Shown here in pieces: positions 16,677 through 26,070 of a stretch of DNA of 64,000 bases. The notes under the pieces were generated by a model. That model worked only from the letters and a program-made list of their open reading frames with translations. It had not been told where the DNA came from and did not search any database. Origin of the DNA: Fuerstiella sp041398845. GTDB lineage: Bacteria; Planctomycetota; Planctomycetia; Planctomycetales; Planctomycetaceae. How positions within the stretch are numbered: position 1 is the first letter of the stretch; the number at the start of each line of letters is the position of its first letter. The stretch is from assembly GCA_041398845.1 (NCBI GenBank), contig JAWKTZ010000010.1, positions 1 through 64,000 of the forward strand, given 5' to 3'. The translations under genes were made by a program, and so were the position numbers.

Positions 16677-17120
16677 TTACCACAGGTTTTCCATTTCCCC
16701 GCTGCTGGAAAACAGCAATCTCCCCGGGCCGGTGCCATCCGGAGATTCCTTCAGAATTCTCAGCCACAGCCGGTGACCGCGCGCTGTTCCTTCGAAGGAA
16801 ATATGCTGTGCCAGTTCGTCGTCGTCGGCGATGGGATCAGACTGCCAGAAGACTGCTGGAGTTTCGTCGAAAAGGCTCATGACGTGTCCGATGTTCAACT
16901 GCAGTTGCAGCGGCAGGCGTTTGCCGTCCATCGGTCCTCCGACGACTTCCGTCGACGAAACGAAAATCGACACTTCCCATTCCTGAGTCTCGGCGTCCTG
17001 ATAAAAATGGCAGCCAATGGGGGCATGTGATTCGTCGGCGATGATTCCTCGAGCGGCGTCATTGCTGAGCCAGCGTAACCATGAAGGCGGTCCATGACTG
17101 CCCTTGTGCCGCGAAGTCAT
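16677..17120 (-). CDS. Hypothetical protein
   Basis: I do not recognise this 147-residue protein. It starts at ATG 17120 (MTSRHKG). It is soluble and acidic, with the blocks WLSNDAARGIIADESHAPIG, VFWQSDPIADDDELAQHISF and a C-terminal LWLRILKES. No cysteine clusters or membrane segments are seen. The gene is tail-to-tail with mutM, 10 bases apart, and divergent from the gene at 17289. A short dyad lies in the shared upstream region. Confidence 0.6.
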   Translation of the reverse strand: MTSRHKGSHGPPSWLRWLSNDAARGIIADESHAPIGCHFYQDAETQEWEVSIFVSSTEVVGGPMDGKRLPLQLQLNIGHVMSLFDETPAVFWQSDPIADDDELAQHISFEGTARGHRLWLRILKESPDGTGPGRLLFSSSGEMENLW

Positions 17121-17259
17121 TGTGTGATCCTGAAGAAATTGCCGGGAAAACGGCTCAAAAGAACAAATTGGGCCTCTGAAAATCAAGCCGCTTCACCAAA
17201 TGACTTCAAAAACTTTCTGCTTGAACAACGTTTTATGACGGAGTGTTGCACAAACGAAA

Positions 17260-17275
17260 CGTTACTGTCGTAACG
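17260..17275. promoter_or_regulatory. Perfect 16-bp dyad, possible operator
   Basis: CGTTACTGTCGTAACG is a perfect 6+4+6 dyad, 13 bases before the ATG at 17289 and in the region shared with the divergent gene at 16677-17120. Such symmetry suits a regulator site, but no binding protein can be named. Confidence 0.35.
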
Positions 17276-17288
17276 GAGCCATCGATAC

Positions 17289-18629
17289 ATGTTTTCCAGT
17301 CGGCATATTGAGACCAGAATGCACGATCTACGACATCGAATCCTGATTCTCGGGTATGTCCTGGGCGGATGGTTGCCGCTGCAGGAGGTGTCGGCAGAGG
17401 TTCCGTTGCGGCAACGAGCAATGGATGTGTTCATCCTGAACGACGGCACTCGCCTGTTGGGCTTGCTGTTGAATCCCGAGGACAGGAACGTTCATCGTGT
17501 CCTGTGTGAGGCGGCATGGCTCAAGTCACAGGTGCCGACACTGTTCGAACACGCCAGGCGGGCTGTTTGCCCGACATTGGCGGAATCGCAGACGGTGGAG
17601 TCAAAACTGCGAGCTCACATTCAGACGCTGAAGCAGAATCCTCCGCACGATCTTGAGCGAATTGGCTGGCTGACGGAACGCCTGACCGATCTGTTGCCGC
17701 AACCTGATGCAGAATGGTCACCGGACGCCGTTGTGCTGGAATTTCCTGTTCGCCTGGTTCGTCGCACTTTTCTGCTGAAGCCCGACGTTCGCCGAATCGG
17801 TGCTGTGGCCATTCTGAATCAGGTCGCCGACGCGCACACCAGAAGTGCCGACAGCCTGGCTCAGGAACTGCGGGATCTGTCGGCCGGATCGGTGTTGCGA
17901 ACAGACGTGCCACACACCGCTGCTGCCGCTGACAGTGACGATCAACGTTTTCTGAGAATTCTGATGGCGGCGGAGTCCTTGTTTGGAAACCGCTGTCGAC
18001 TGATCCGGCATTCCGGACAGTATGTTTCTGCCGATCCGGAATCGATCGACCTGACAGAACTGCTGCCGCAGATGTTACTCGCCGAACATCAGAATCAACT
18101 CAGTGATGTGCTGAATCAACTGATCAAACCCAACAGTGCGGGTGCTGTTGCATTCCCGGCTAAGGACAAACCAACGGCCATCGTGCAACCATTGGCGTCG
18201 CGAGCGACTGCAATGGCCGAGCGACAGAATGCGGCACTGGTGGAGGTGACTCAGATGCATCTCGACGCCGGCAAGCCGACAGCTCGGGTCGACATCGAAA
18301 TCTATTTCAGGGCTCCCGGTGAGACCGTCTGGAAAAAGAGGGCACAGGTCGACGGGACAGCAACGTCCGTCGATATCACTTCGGAACAGACTCAGCACAT
18401 CGCCAATGATCCTCAGGTCAGACAGATCACGGGGCTGTTCAGTCAGTTGGGAGCTGATTCCGGCAGCCTTGCTGCGGCGATGTCGGTGGGAGCGGTCGTG
18501 CAGGCGGCTCAGGCCAAAGCTCAGCAGCAACTGACAACCTATCTGTCTGCTTCGCAGCGCCCGATCGACAGTTTTTCACTGCAGGAAGCTCATCTTGCAG
18601 AATTACCTGACAACGATGGTGACCAATAG
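17289..18629 (+). CDS. Secreted or periplasmic protein of unknown function
   Basis: The 446-residue protein has no family I recognise. The N-terminus reads as a signal peptide (HRILILGYVLGGWLPLQEVSAE) from ATG 17289 or 17322. The mature protein is largely helical, with DVFILNDGTRLLGLLLNPED just after the signal and an alanine/glutamine-rich C-terminal part (AMSVGAVVQAAQAKAQQQL). It overlaps no neighbour and is followed by an aminotransferase gene about 90 bases downstream on the same strand, so cotranscription is possible. Confidence 0.65.
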   Translation: MFSSRHIETRMHDLRHRILILGYVLGGWLPLQEVSAEVPLRQRAMDVFILNDGTRLLGLLLNPEDRNVHRVLCEAAWLKSQVPTLFEHARRAVCPTLAESQTVESKLRAHIQTLKQNPPHDLERIGWLTERLTDLLPQPDAEWSPDAVVLEFPVRLVRRTFLLKPDVRRIGAVAILNQVADAHTRSADSLAQELRDLSAGSVLRTDVPHTAAAADSDDQRFLRILMAAESLFGNRCRLIRHSGQYVSADPESIDLTELLPQMLLAEHQNQLSDVLNQLIKPNSAGAVAFPAKDKPTAIVQPLASRATAMAERQNAALVEVTQMHLDAGKPTARVDIEIYFRAPGETVWKKRAQVDGTATSVDITSEQTQHIANDPQVRQITGLFSQLGADSGSLAAAMSVGAVVQAAQAKAQQQLTTYLSASQRPIDSFSLQEAHLAELPDNDGDQ

Positions 18630-18720
18630 GTTTTCCCGTCACACTGTATTGCGTGAAACACCAGCTTGTACAACGACTCACGTCACGACAGAAATTCTCA
18701 TTCCGATCGGTTGTTCAACG

Positions 18721-19650
18721 ATGTCAGAACCCTGGGTCTATCTGCGTGGTGATTTTCTTCCGGCGTCTCAGGCGCACGTTGCCATTTATGATGCTGCGGT
18801 TGTGCTCGGAGCAACTGTGACGGACCTGACTCGCACGTTCCGCCATGTGCCGTTTCGTCTTGACGACCATATCGCCAGGTTCTACCGCTCCTGCCGCTAT
18901 GCTCGAATTGCGCCTCCCATTGATGCGGCGGAAACTTATGACGTTGCTGCAGAGCTCATTCGCAGAAACAGCGAATTGTTGAGTGCGACTGACGAATTGG
19001 CTCTGGTGCAGTTCATCAGTCCCGGTGAACTGCAAGTCTACGCGGGCGGCGCTGGTGTGACGGGCGACCTGCAGCCAACGTACTGCATGCATACGTTTAC
19101 TCTGCCGTTCCATTTCTGGAAACATTTTTTTACGGACGGAGTTCATGTGGTCACGCCGTCCGTTCGTCACGTACCGGCTCAGTGCGTCGATCCGAAGATC
19201 AAGTGTCGCAGCCGCATGCACTGGTGGCTGGCGGATCAGGAAACGCACCTTGTCGATCCGAAAGCGGTCAGCCTGTGTCTCGATCTGGATGGCAATGTGA
19301 CGGAAACCAGCGGGTCCAACTTTCTGATTTACTCCGGACAGCAGGTGGTCAGTCCGAACCGCCGGAATGTGTTGCCGGGAATCAGTGTTGCCACGGTCGC
19401 GGAACTCTGCGACGAATTGAACATTGCATTCGTCGAACGCGATTTTCAGGTCTTTGATGTCATCAATGCCGAGGAAGCCTTCCTTGCCAGCACTCCGTAT
19501 TGCCTTGCCCCGGTCACTCGCATCAACGGCCTGCCCATTGGCAACGGCCGACCGGGACCGCTGCTGCGCCGCCTGCTGACGCTGTGGAGCGACCGAGTCG
19601 GGGTCGACATTGTCGAGCAGATCACGTCGGCTCCGGTGGCGGAAACCTGA
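18721..19650 (+). CDS. Class IV aminotransferase (PLP-dependent)
   Basis: The 309-residue enzyme belongs to fold-type IV PLP transaminases (branched-chain, D-amino-acid and aminodeoxychorismate lyase group). YLRGDFLPASQAHVAIYDAA is the family opening, RLDDHIARFYRSCRYARI follows, and the PLP Lys is probably the second Lys of DPKIKCRSRMHWW. DLDGNVTETSGSNFLIY (about 190-206) binds the cofactor phosphate side. The substrate cannot be decided from sequence. ATG 18721 fits the family start. Confidence 0.85.
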   Translation: MSEPWVYLRGDFLPASQAHVAIYDAAVVLGATVTDLTRTFRHVPFRLDDHIARFYRSCRYARIAPPIDAAETYDVAAELIRRNSELLSATDELALVQFISPGELQVYAGGAGVTGDLQPTYCMHTFTLPFHFWKHFFTDGVHVVTPSVRHVPAQCVDPKIKCRSRMHWWLADQETHLVDPKAVSLCLDLDGNVTETSGSNFLIYSGQQVVSPNRRNVLPGISVATVAELCDELNIAFVERDFQVFDVINAEEAFLASTPYCLAPVTRINGLPIGNGRPGPLLRRLLTLWSDRVGVDIVEQITSAPVAET

Positions 19651-19861
19651 CACCGGGGCAGACAACAATCGCTTTGGATGACTGAACTGGCAGAGTTGAC
19701 GCAAAGGCCATAATCGTCACCGGTCTGCGGCGGGGGATTCCTGTCGAGCAAAAGCGTGCTGTTGTGACTTCACCGGATTCCCTGTGAACACTATATTTTC
19801 GGCAAATGACGCTGAACATGGCCGCTGCATGGCCACCTGGAACCGTGAAGGATCGAAGTTG

Positions 19862-22800
19862 ATGTCAATGCTGGCAAGGATTGAAAAGCAGTTTTACTCT
19901 GCTGCATGTATGAAACGTGGCCGGAGTCTTTTTGCTCAGGGAATGGTTGAGATTTTTGATGTGGATGCAGGTGGCTTTGGTGCCCTTGTGACCGATGTTG
20001 AAGACGAGCCATTTGAAGTCAACATTGGATTTGAAGACGAAGATCTGATCTCACATCTATCCTGTGAGTGCATGGAATTTGATGAGAACGATTGCTGCGA
20101 ACATACATGGGCCGCAATTCTTCAGTGGGACGCGATTCAGAACGAACTGAAGCCAAAGAAGTCCGGTCGTTCCCGCAAGAGCAAAAGGAAGACCAGAGCG
20201 AAGGTTACCAAACCGGACCCTCAATGGCTGAAGACCATGGAGTCCGCAACGAAAGGCGGATCAGCGACCGGACTCCCGCGACTGCCGGCACCCGAACCTC
20301 CGGTCGCGTTGTCGGCAACCAGTCAGTTCTGGTATGTGATTGATGTGGCCGACTCGCTGCGCTGCGGACGGATTTCACTGGACCTCAGAATTCAGCAGCA
20401 ACGCGCCAACGGCGTTCCGGGAACGATCAAGGAATTCAAGATCAGCCGGGACAGCCTGAAAGAGATACAGCATCCGGAACACTCTGCCGTCATGGACGAA
20501 CTTCTGAACTGTGCGGAAGGTTCCGCACGTTCAGAATACAGTTCAGGCCCCTTTGGGTATTATGTTCCGCCGAGTTATTCCCGGATTGAACTTCGGCCAT
20601 TGATGCAGACCGCACTGCTGCCAAAGATTGCTGCCACAGGACGATTGTGCTGGCGACTGAGCCGTGATGCCGCGATGGAAGACGTTCCGTTCATTGAATG
20701 GGACGATGCCGCTCCCTGGCAGACGGAAGTTACCTTCCGCGAAAAACGTAAGACTCAGGAATGGCTGATTACGGCGGAATTGGTGCGAACGGTGGAATCC
20801 CCCGAAGGTCAAAGTCAGCAGCAGTCACGCCCGTTGTCCGATATCGTACTGCTGGATTCCGGAGGTGTCGCGTTGTTTCCGGATTGTCTGGCACAGATTG
20901 ATCTGAACCGATCGGCGGGCTGGCTGCAGATGCTGCGATCGACATCGGAGATCCGAATACCGTTCGCGGATCGCGATGAATTTCTGAAGCGACTGGCCGC
21001 GACGCCTCGACTGGCTGGCATCGACATGCCGCAACGACTCACGCGAGCACAAAAGAATGTCACCTGTCAGCCAAGACTGCGGCTGCTCGGGCCGGATCGA
21101 GTGCCTCACCGAATGCGACACATGAAATTCGTCTTCGGCACGTTTGAGTTTCTCTATGGCGAAACAACCGTATCCATTCGGGAAAATCAAAGCATGCTGT
21201 GGGACGACCAGCGTTCCAACCTGCTGGTGCGTGATACCGTTGCCGAAAATGCGTTTGCCAGACAGCTCACCGAATTGAACGTACAGCCGATTGCTCAGGA
21301 TTTTTCCAGTGACGGTATCGACATCAAGATTCCTGAAGAACCAATGCCGGTGATTGTGCGGCGGTTGCTGGAAACAGGTTGGCAGGTCGAAGCTGCCGGG
21401 GTTCGTCTGAAGCAGTCCGGCAGGTTTTCTTTCGGAGTGACATCGGGGCAGGATTGGTTCGAACTGAATGCCGAATTGGAATTCGACGGCGTTCAGGCGT
21501 CGTTGCCGGACCTGTTACAGGCCCTTCGCAAAGGCGAAGAATTTGTGCGACTCAGCGATGGGTCCAAAGGCGTGTTGCCCGAAGACTGGCTTAGACGTTA
21601 CAGCGTTCTGGCAAATATGGGCGAAGTTGTTGGAGACGCGATTCGTTTCCGTCCGTCTCAGGCGATGCTGCTGGATTCTTTGCTGGCGGCTCAGGATACC
21701 TCCACTCAGGATCGAGCGTTCAAGACATTCATCAGGAAGCTGAAAGGCTTTTCCGGCATCAAACCCCAGGATGCTCCGAAAACGTTTCACGGTGAGCTCC
21801 GCGACTATCAGAAGGACGGGTTGAGCTGGCTGAACTTCCTGAACGAGTTTCGTTTGGGCGGCTGTCTGGCCGATGACATGGGCCTGGGCAAGACCATTCA
21901 GGTGCTGGCTTTGCTGGAATCTCGTCGCACTCGACGGCTGAAGGCCAAAGAAGTGCGCAAGCCATCGTTGGTGGTTGTGCCGAAGAGTCTGGTGTTTAAC
22001 TGGATCGAAGAAGCGTCGCGGTTTGCTCCTAATCTGAACGTCCTGAATTACACCGGGCTCGAACGATCCCAGCGACTGGCCTCCGAAGGCGCTGCTGCCA
22101 ATGTCATCGTGACGACGTATGGCAGTCTGCGAAAAGACATCGTGACGCTAAAGGAAATGGACTTCGACTACGTCGTTCTGGATGAAGCTCAGGCCATCAA
22201 GAATTCGGCGTCACAGGCTTCCAAGGCCTGCCGCCTGCTGGTGAGCGATCACCGACTGGCCATGACGGGAACTCCCGTGGAAAATCATCTGAATGAGCTA
22301 TGGTCGTTGTTCGAATTTCTGAATCCCGGCATGCTGGGATCAGCGTCCGTATTTCAGAAACTGACTGTCTCCACAAACGACGATTCGGCTCGTACTCAGG
22401 CATTGCAGACTCTTTCGCTGGCATTACGACCGTTCCTGCTGCGACGCACGAAGACTCAGGTTCTGAAAGAACTGCCCGGAAAGACCGAGCAAACCATTCT
22501 GTGTGAAATGCCGTCGAAGCAACGCAAACAATACAATCAACTGCGAGACTACTATCGCACTCAGTTGTCTGCCAAAGTTGAAGAACTGGGCGTCAATAAG
22601 GCGAAGATTCATGTGCTGGAAGCGTTGCTCAGGTTGCGTCAGGCGGCCTGCCATCCGGGATTGATTGATTCCAAACTGGCCGATCAAAGCAGCGCGAAGC
22701 TGGATGCGGCTGTGCATCAGTTGCGGGAACTGGTCGCGGAAGGCCACAAGGCATTGGTGTTCAGTCAGTTCACAAGCCTGCTGTCGATCGTGAAGCAGCG

Positions 22801-23197
22801 ACTGGACAGCGAAGGCATCACCTATGAATATCTGGACGGCAAAATCAGCAACCGTCAGCAGCGTGTCGATCGGTTTCAAACCGATGACGCCTGCCCGTTA
22901 TTCCTGATCAGTCTGAAGGCGGGCGGGCATGGTTTGAATCTGACGGCGGCGGATTACGTGTTCATTCTGGATCCATGGTGGAATCCTGCCGTGGAAGCTC
23001 AGGCCGTCGACCGAGCTCACCGCATGGGTCAGGACCGGCACGTTTTTGCCTATCGTCTGATTTGTAAGGACACCGTGGAAGAACGGATTCTGGAAATGCA
23101 GAAAGACAAAAAAGAACTCGCGGATGCGATCGTTTCCGCCGATTCCAGTCTGATTAAGAATCTAACCGCAGACGATCTGCAGATGCTTTTGAGTTAA
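19862..23197 (+). CDS. SWIM zinc-finger SNF2-family ATPase
   Basis: The 1111-residue protein is a Swi2/Snf2-type DNA translocase. The N-terminal SWIM finger is C68-x-C70...C79-x-H81 (SCECMEFDENDCCEHTW). A basic linker (KKSGRSRKSKRKTRAK) and a long middle region of about 500 residues follow. The ATPase has Walker A in DDMGLGKT (about 670), the DEAQ box in VLDEAQAIKN (about 773), and the helicase C motif AVDRAHRMGQ (about 1050). Bacterial members are thought to remodel protein-DNA complexes, with RapA as a distant relative. ATG 19862 has AAGGA nine bases upstream; GTG 19784 is unlikely. Confidence 0.9.
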   Translation: MSMLARIEKQFYSAACMKRGRSLFAQGMVEIFDVDAGGFGALVTDVEDEPFEVNIGFEDEDLISHLSCECMEFDENDCCEHTWAAILQWDAIQNELKPKKSGRSRKSKRKTRAKVTKPDPQWLKTMESATKGGSATGLPRLPAPEPPVALSATSQFWYVIDVADSLRCGRISLDLRIQQQRANGVPGTIKEFKISRDSLKEIQHPEHSAVMDELLNCAEGSARSEYSSGPFGYYVPPSYSRIELRPLMQTALLPKIAATGRLCWRLSRDAAMEDVPFIEWDDAAPWQTEVTFREKRKTQEWLITAELVRTVESPEGQSQQQSRPLSDIVLLDSGGVALFPDCLAQIDLNRSAGWLQMLRSTSEIRIPFADRDEFLKRLAATPRLAGIDMPQRLTRAQKNVTCQPRLRLLGPDRVPHRMRHMKFVFGTFEFLYGETTVSIRENQSMLWDDQRSNLLVRDTVAENAFARQLTELNVQPIAQDFSSDGIDIKIPEEPMPVIVRRLLETGWQVEAAGVRLKQSGRFSFGVTSGQDWFELNAELEFDGVQASLPDLLQALRKGEEFVRLSDGSKGVLPEDWLRRYSVLANMGEVVGDAIRFRPSQAMLLDSLLAAQDTSTQDRAFKTFIRKLKGFSGIKPQDAPKTFHGELRDYQKDGLSWLNFLNEFRLGGCLADDMGLGKTIQVLALLESRRTRRLKAKEVRKPSLVVVPKSLVFNWIEEASRFAPNLNVLNYTGLERSQRLASEGAAANVIVTTYGSLRKDIVTLKEMDFDYVVLDEAQAIKNSASQASKACRLLVSDHRLAMTGTPVENHLNELWSLFEFLNPGMLGSASVFQKLTVSTNDDSARTQALQTLSLALRPFLLRRTKTQVLKELPGKTEQTILCEMPSKQRKQYNQLRDYYRTQLSAKVEELGVNKAKIHVLEALLRLRQAACHPGLIDSKLADQSSAKLDAAVHQLRELVAEGHKALVFSQFTSLLSIVKQRLDSEGITYEYLDGKISNRQQRVDRFQTDDACPLFLISLKAGGHGLNLTAADYVFILDPWWNPAVEAQAVDRAHRMGQDRHVFAYRLICKDTVEERILEMQKDKKELADAIVSADSSLIKNLTADDLQMLLS

Positions 23198-23245
23198 AGT
23201 CGATTCTGCGAAACACCCGTTCACTTCACAATTCTGAATCGCACG

Positions 23246-23563
23246 ATGAGCAAATTCGAATCGGTTAATGTTGTCAAAGCCGCCAATGTTTATTTTGACG
23301 GCAAAGTCAGCAGCCGCACGGTTGAATTTTCCGATGGCAGCACCAAAACACTGGGGCTGATGCTGCCCGGTGAATATACCTTCAACACGGGCAAACCCGA
23401 GCTGATGGAAATCACCTCCGGCAAAGTGACGTATTGTCTGGCCGGTCAGGACACGTGGCACGAAGTGTCCGGTGGAAGCTCATTTGACGTTCCCGGAGAA
23501 TCCTCATTCCAGATCAAGGTTCACGAAGTCACCGATTACATCTGTTCGTTTCTGAACGGCTAG
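23246..23563 (+). CDS. ppnP: Pyrimidine/purine nucleoside phosphorylase PpnP
   Basis: The 105-residue protein is the small cupin-fold broad-specificity nucleoside phosphorylase formerly DUF1255 or YaiE. It phosphorolyses purine and pyrimidine nucleosides for salvage. LMLPGEYTFNTGKPELMEITSGKV and the C-terminal SYFDVPGE-like stretch (SSFDVPGESSFQIKV) align with the E. coli protein as I know it. It follows the SNF2 gene by 48 bases on the same strand. Confidence 0.9.
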   Translation: MSKFESVNVVKAANVYFDGKVSSRTVEFSDGSTKTLGLMLPGEYTFNTGKPELMEITSGKVTYCLAGQDTWHEVSGGSSFDVPGESSFQIKVHEVTDYICSFLNG

Positions 23564-23651
23564 ATCAGCCCCTGTACTCTGTTCTTCCTCGCGGTACAAT
23601 TATCGTTCTGGCAAATCGCTCGAACTCCATCGCGCTGCCGCAGGTGACTTC

Positions 23652-24476
23652 ATGGCAACTCCCTTTCCGGGTATGGACCCCTATCTGGAACACCCCACTT
23701 TGTGGACCGGTGTGCATGCGCGACTGATTAACGTCATCTCTCAAATGATTGGGCCAAAGCTGCGACCGCGTTATGTAGCGTCAGTCGAAGAGCGCGTGAT
23801 GATCGACATTCCGTCGCAGCAGCGCGTCCCCGATTTGTGGATTCAGAAGACACAGCGCGCTGGTGATTTCGCGGCGAGCACCCCCGAATCGCCGTCGACC
23901 GCGCTGGAAGAACCGCTGGTGCTGGAAGTGCCCGGCGATCCCGTTCGCGAATACTACATCGAAATCCTTGACCGCTATCAGGACATGAAAGTTGTCACGG
24001 TCATTGAAGTGCTGAGCCCCATCAACAAGGCCGCTGGTCCCGGACGGGACGAGTACCTTCGCAAACGCACGGCGACTTTGCAGAGTTCGACTCATCTTGT
24101 GGAAATCGACCTGTTACGCAAAGGTATTCGACTGCCCGAATTTTCTGCGGAACAACTGGAAGCCCTCGGTCCGTTTGATTACCTGATCACGGTCAATCGA
24201 TTTCAGCCCGGACGAAGCCAATACGAAGTGATTCCTCGTCCGTTGCGATCCCCGCTGCCCAACTTCGGCATCCCGCTGGTGCCTCCCGATCCCGACGTTG
24301 GCCTGAACCTGCAGGACGCCTTGAACCAGGTCTACGAAGACGGCAGCTATATGCTCAGAATCCACTACGAGCGCCCCTGCAGCCCCAGCCTCGACGATGA
24401 TGCTCAGAACTGGACCAACGACTGCTGGAAACTCTACCAGCAACAGCATCCTGAGTTATTTGGCACGGGTGAATAG
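23652..24476 (+). CDS. DUF4058 family protein
   Basis: The 274-residue protein opens with the diagnostic FPGMDPYLEHPTLWTGVHARL of DUF4058, a family of unknown function common in cyanobacteria and planctomycetes. Further family blocks are VTVIEVLSPINKAAGPGRDE (about 115-134) and HLVEIDLLRKGIRLP (about 150). The conserved acidic and lysine residues recall a PD-(D/E)xK-like core, but activity is unproven. It is soluble and complete. Confidence 0.9.
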   Translation: MATPFPGMDPYLEHPTLWTGVHARLINVISQMIGPKLRPRYVASVEERVMIDIPSQQRVPDLWIQKTQRAGDFAASTPESPSTALEEPLVLEVPGDPVREYYIEILDRYQDMKVVTVIEVLSPINKAAGPGRDEYLRKRTATLQSSTHLVEIDLLRKGIRLPEFSAEQLEALGPFDYLITVNRFQPGRSQYEVIPRPLRSPLPNFGIPLVPPDPDVGLNLQDALNQVYEDGSYMLRIHYERPCSPSLDDDAQNWTNDCWKLYQQQHPELFGTGE

Positions 24477-24552
24477 AAGAAGTGTTATGGCACGGCCAGC
24501 ATGCCTCTGGATGTTCGTTACGGCGATGACGTTTTACATTGGTCTGAGACGA

Positions 24553-25329
24553 CTACTCCGGAGCTCCCGCTTTGGCGGCCATGGCCATTTCGGCGGACAT
24601 GTCGCGAGGAATCGTCGGCGAGACCGTGATTTCTTCGATCATGGTGCGCTGCGGCAACGTCGCGGCCAGATGAATGCAGGCGGCGACGTCTTCCGGTTGC
24701 ATCATGATGGCTCGTGCGTTGTCGTCCGGAGGGGCCGGGCGACCGTCCAGAATGGGTGTGTTGACTTCTGCGGGAATGATAGCCGTGGCGCGAATTCCGT
24801 TCGCTCGCAGTTCGCTGTTCAGCCCGTGAGAAAAATTCAGCGACGCTGCTTTGGCGGCGGAATACGGCGAACCGCCCAGGATTCCCGGCTTCAGTGCTGC
24901 CATTGATGAGGTCGTAATGATGGTGCCCTGCCCTCGCGACAGCATGTGCGGCAGGCAGGCCTGAGTCAGTCGGTAAACGGCTTCGACGTTGATTTTGAAG
25001 ACGTCAGCCCATTCATCGGGCTGCACATATTTGATGGAACGAACTTTGGACGAGAACCCGGCGTTGTTGACCAGAATGTCGATCTGTCCATATGTCTGCA
25101 GCGCAAATTCGGCCACGGCGGCCACGGCATCGCCCTGCATCAGGTCGGCGGGGTGAGCGGTCGCCTCGCCACCTGCGGCTTTGATTTCTTCAACCACAGA
25201 ATTCAGTGGCTCCGGGCGTCGACCCACCAACACCACTTTGGCTCCGTCAGCCGCCAGCATCTTTGCGGTGGCTCGTCCAATACCCGTACCGGCACCGGTC
25301 ACGATGGCTACTTTTCCCTCAAGCTTCAT
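24553..25329 (-). CDS. SDR-family oxidoreductase
   Basis: The 258-residue classical short-chain dehydrogenase/reductase has the NAD(P)-binding TGAGTGIGRA at the N-terminus (about 11-20), NNAG in DILVNNAGFSSKVR (about 85), and the catalytic Tyr-x3-Lys in SPYSAAKAASLNFS (about 153), with the upstream Ser in TTSSMAAL. The substrate is unknown. It stands between the DUF4058 gene (convergent) and nusB. Confidence 0.9.
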   Translation of the reverse strand: MKLEGKVAIVTGAGTGIGRATAKMLAADGAKVVLVGRRPEPLNSVVEEIKAAGGEATAHPADLMQGDAVAAVAEFALQTYGQIDILVNNAGFSSKVRSIKYVQPDEWADVFKINVEAVYRLTQACLPHMLSRGQGTIITTSSMAALKPGILGGSPYSAAKAASLNFSHGLNSELRANGIRATAIIPAEVNTPILDGRPAPPDDNARAIMMQPEDVAACIHLAATLPQRTMIEEITVSPTIPRDMSAEMAMAAKAGAPE

Positions 25330-25474
25330 TTTGGTCGTCTCTTTCTGATTTCAGCGGTTCCAGGTCGAGTACTTTCTTAACAGATTCGATCGCGTACCGC
25401 TGTCTGAGCCAGTGCTTTTTCGGCAGCGATTACCGTGATCAAACTGGCGCAGCCGGTGGCACACGTCCTTCAGC

Positions 25475-25888
25475 CTATGGTGCGTCGGCGGGCTGTTCGC
25501 CGCACAGTTTGTCCAGAATGCCGTTCACGAAGGACGGCGAGTTTTCTGCTCCGAATTCTCTGGCCAGTTCAATGCATTCATTCAACACAACCGGCACCGG
25601 GGTCTGAATGAATTCTATTTCGAACAGACCCATTCGCAGAACGTTTCGGTCGGTGGGAGCCATGCGATCAATCCGCCAGTTTGTCGCCACAGCCGTGATG
25701 CGTTTGTCAATTTCATTACGCAGTTCTCGAACGCCCGTGAACATGGCCCACGCAAAGTCAATCAGTGTGTCGTCCTTGAGTTCGCTTTCCATCGATGTCC
25801 GAATTCGATGGATGTCGGCATCGGGGTTTTGATCGATCAGATACAGCATCTGCAGCACGCATTTACGAGCGTCGGAGCGGCGGGGCAT
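25475..25888 (-). CDS. nusB: Transcription antitermination factor NusB
   Basis: The 137-residue all-helical protein binds boxA RNA with NusE and helps antitermination at rRNA operons. ARKCVLQMLYLIDQN at the start, RMAPTDRNVLRMGLFEIEF in the middle, and VVLNECIELAREFGAENSPSFVNGILDKL at the end are typical NusB blocks. Length is normal. ribH, often next to nusB in bacteria, is in this window but about 3.6 kb away, with the AmmeMemoRadiSam fusion between them on the same strand. Confidence 0.93.
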   Translation of the reverse strand: MPRRSDARKCVLQMLYLIDQNPDADIHRIRTSMESELKDDTLIDFAWAMFTGVRELRNEIDKRITAVATNWRIDRMAPTDRNVLRMGLFEIEFIQTPVPVVLNECIELAREFGAENSPSFVNGILDKLCGEQPADAP

Positions 25889-26070
25889 GAGGAAGCTTAA
25901 TGAAGTGAAGAGTGTGGCAGTGTGGATTTGAAGCTTGTCCGAGTATTGCTGAACGGCAGGTGGCGAACAACGAGATTTGAGAGAAGTCTATCTGGTGTCG
26001 AGGATTATTCTCGTTCGGGAACGGCATTTGGTTTTGATTCTCACGCCAGCGAACCGGATTTGGGACCTTT

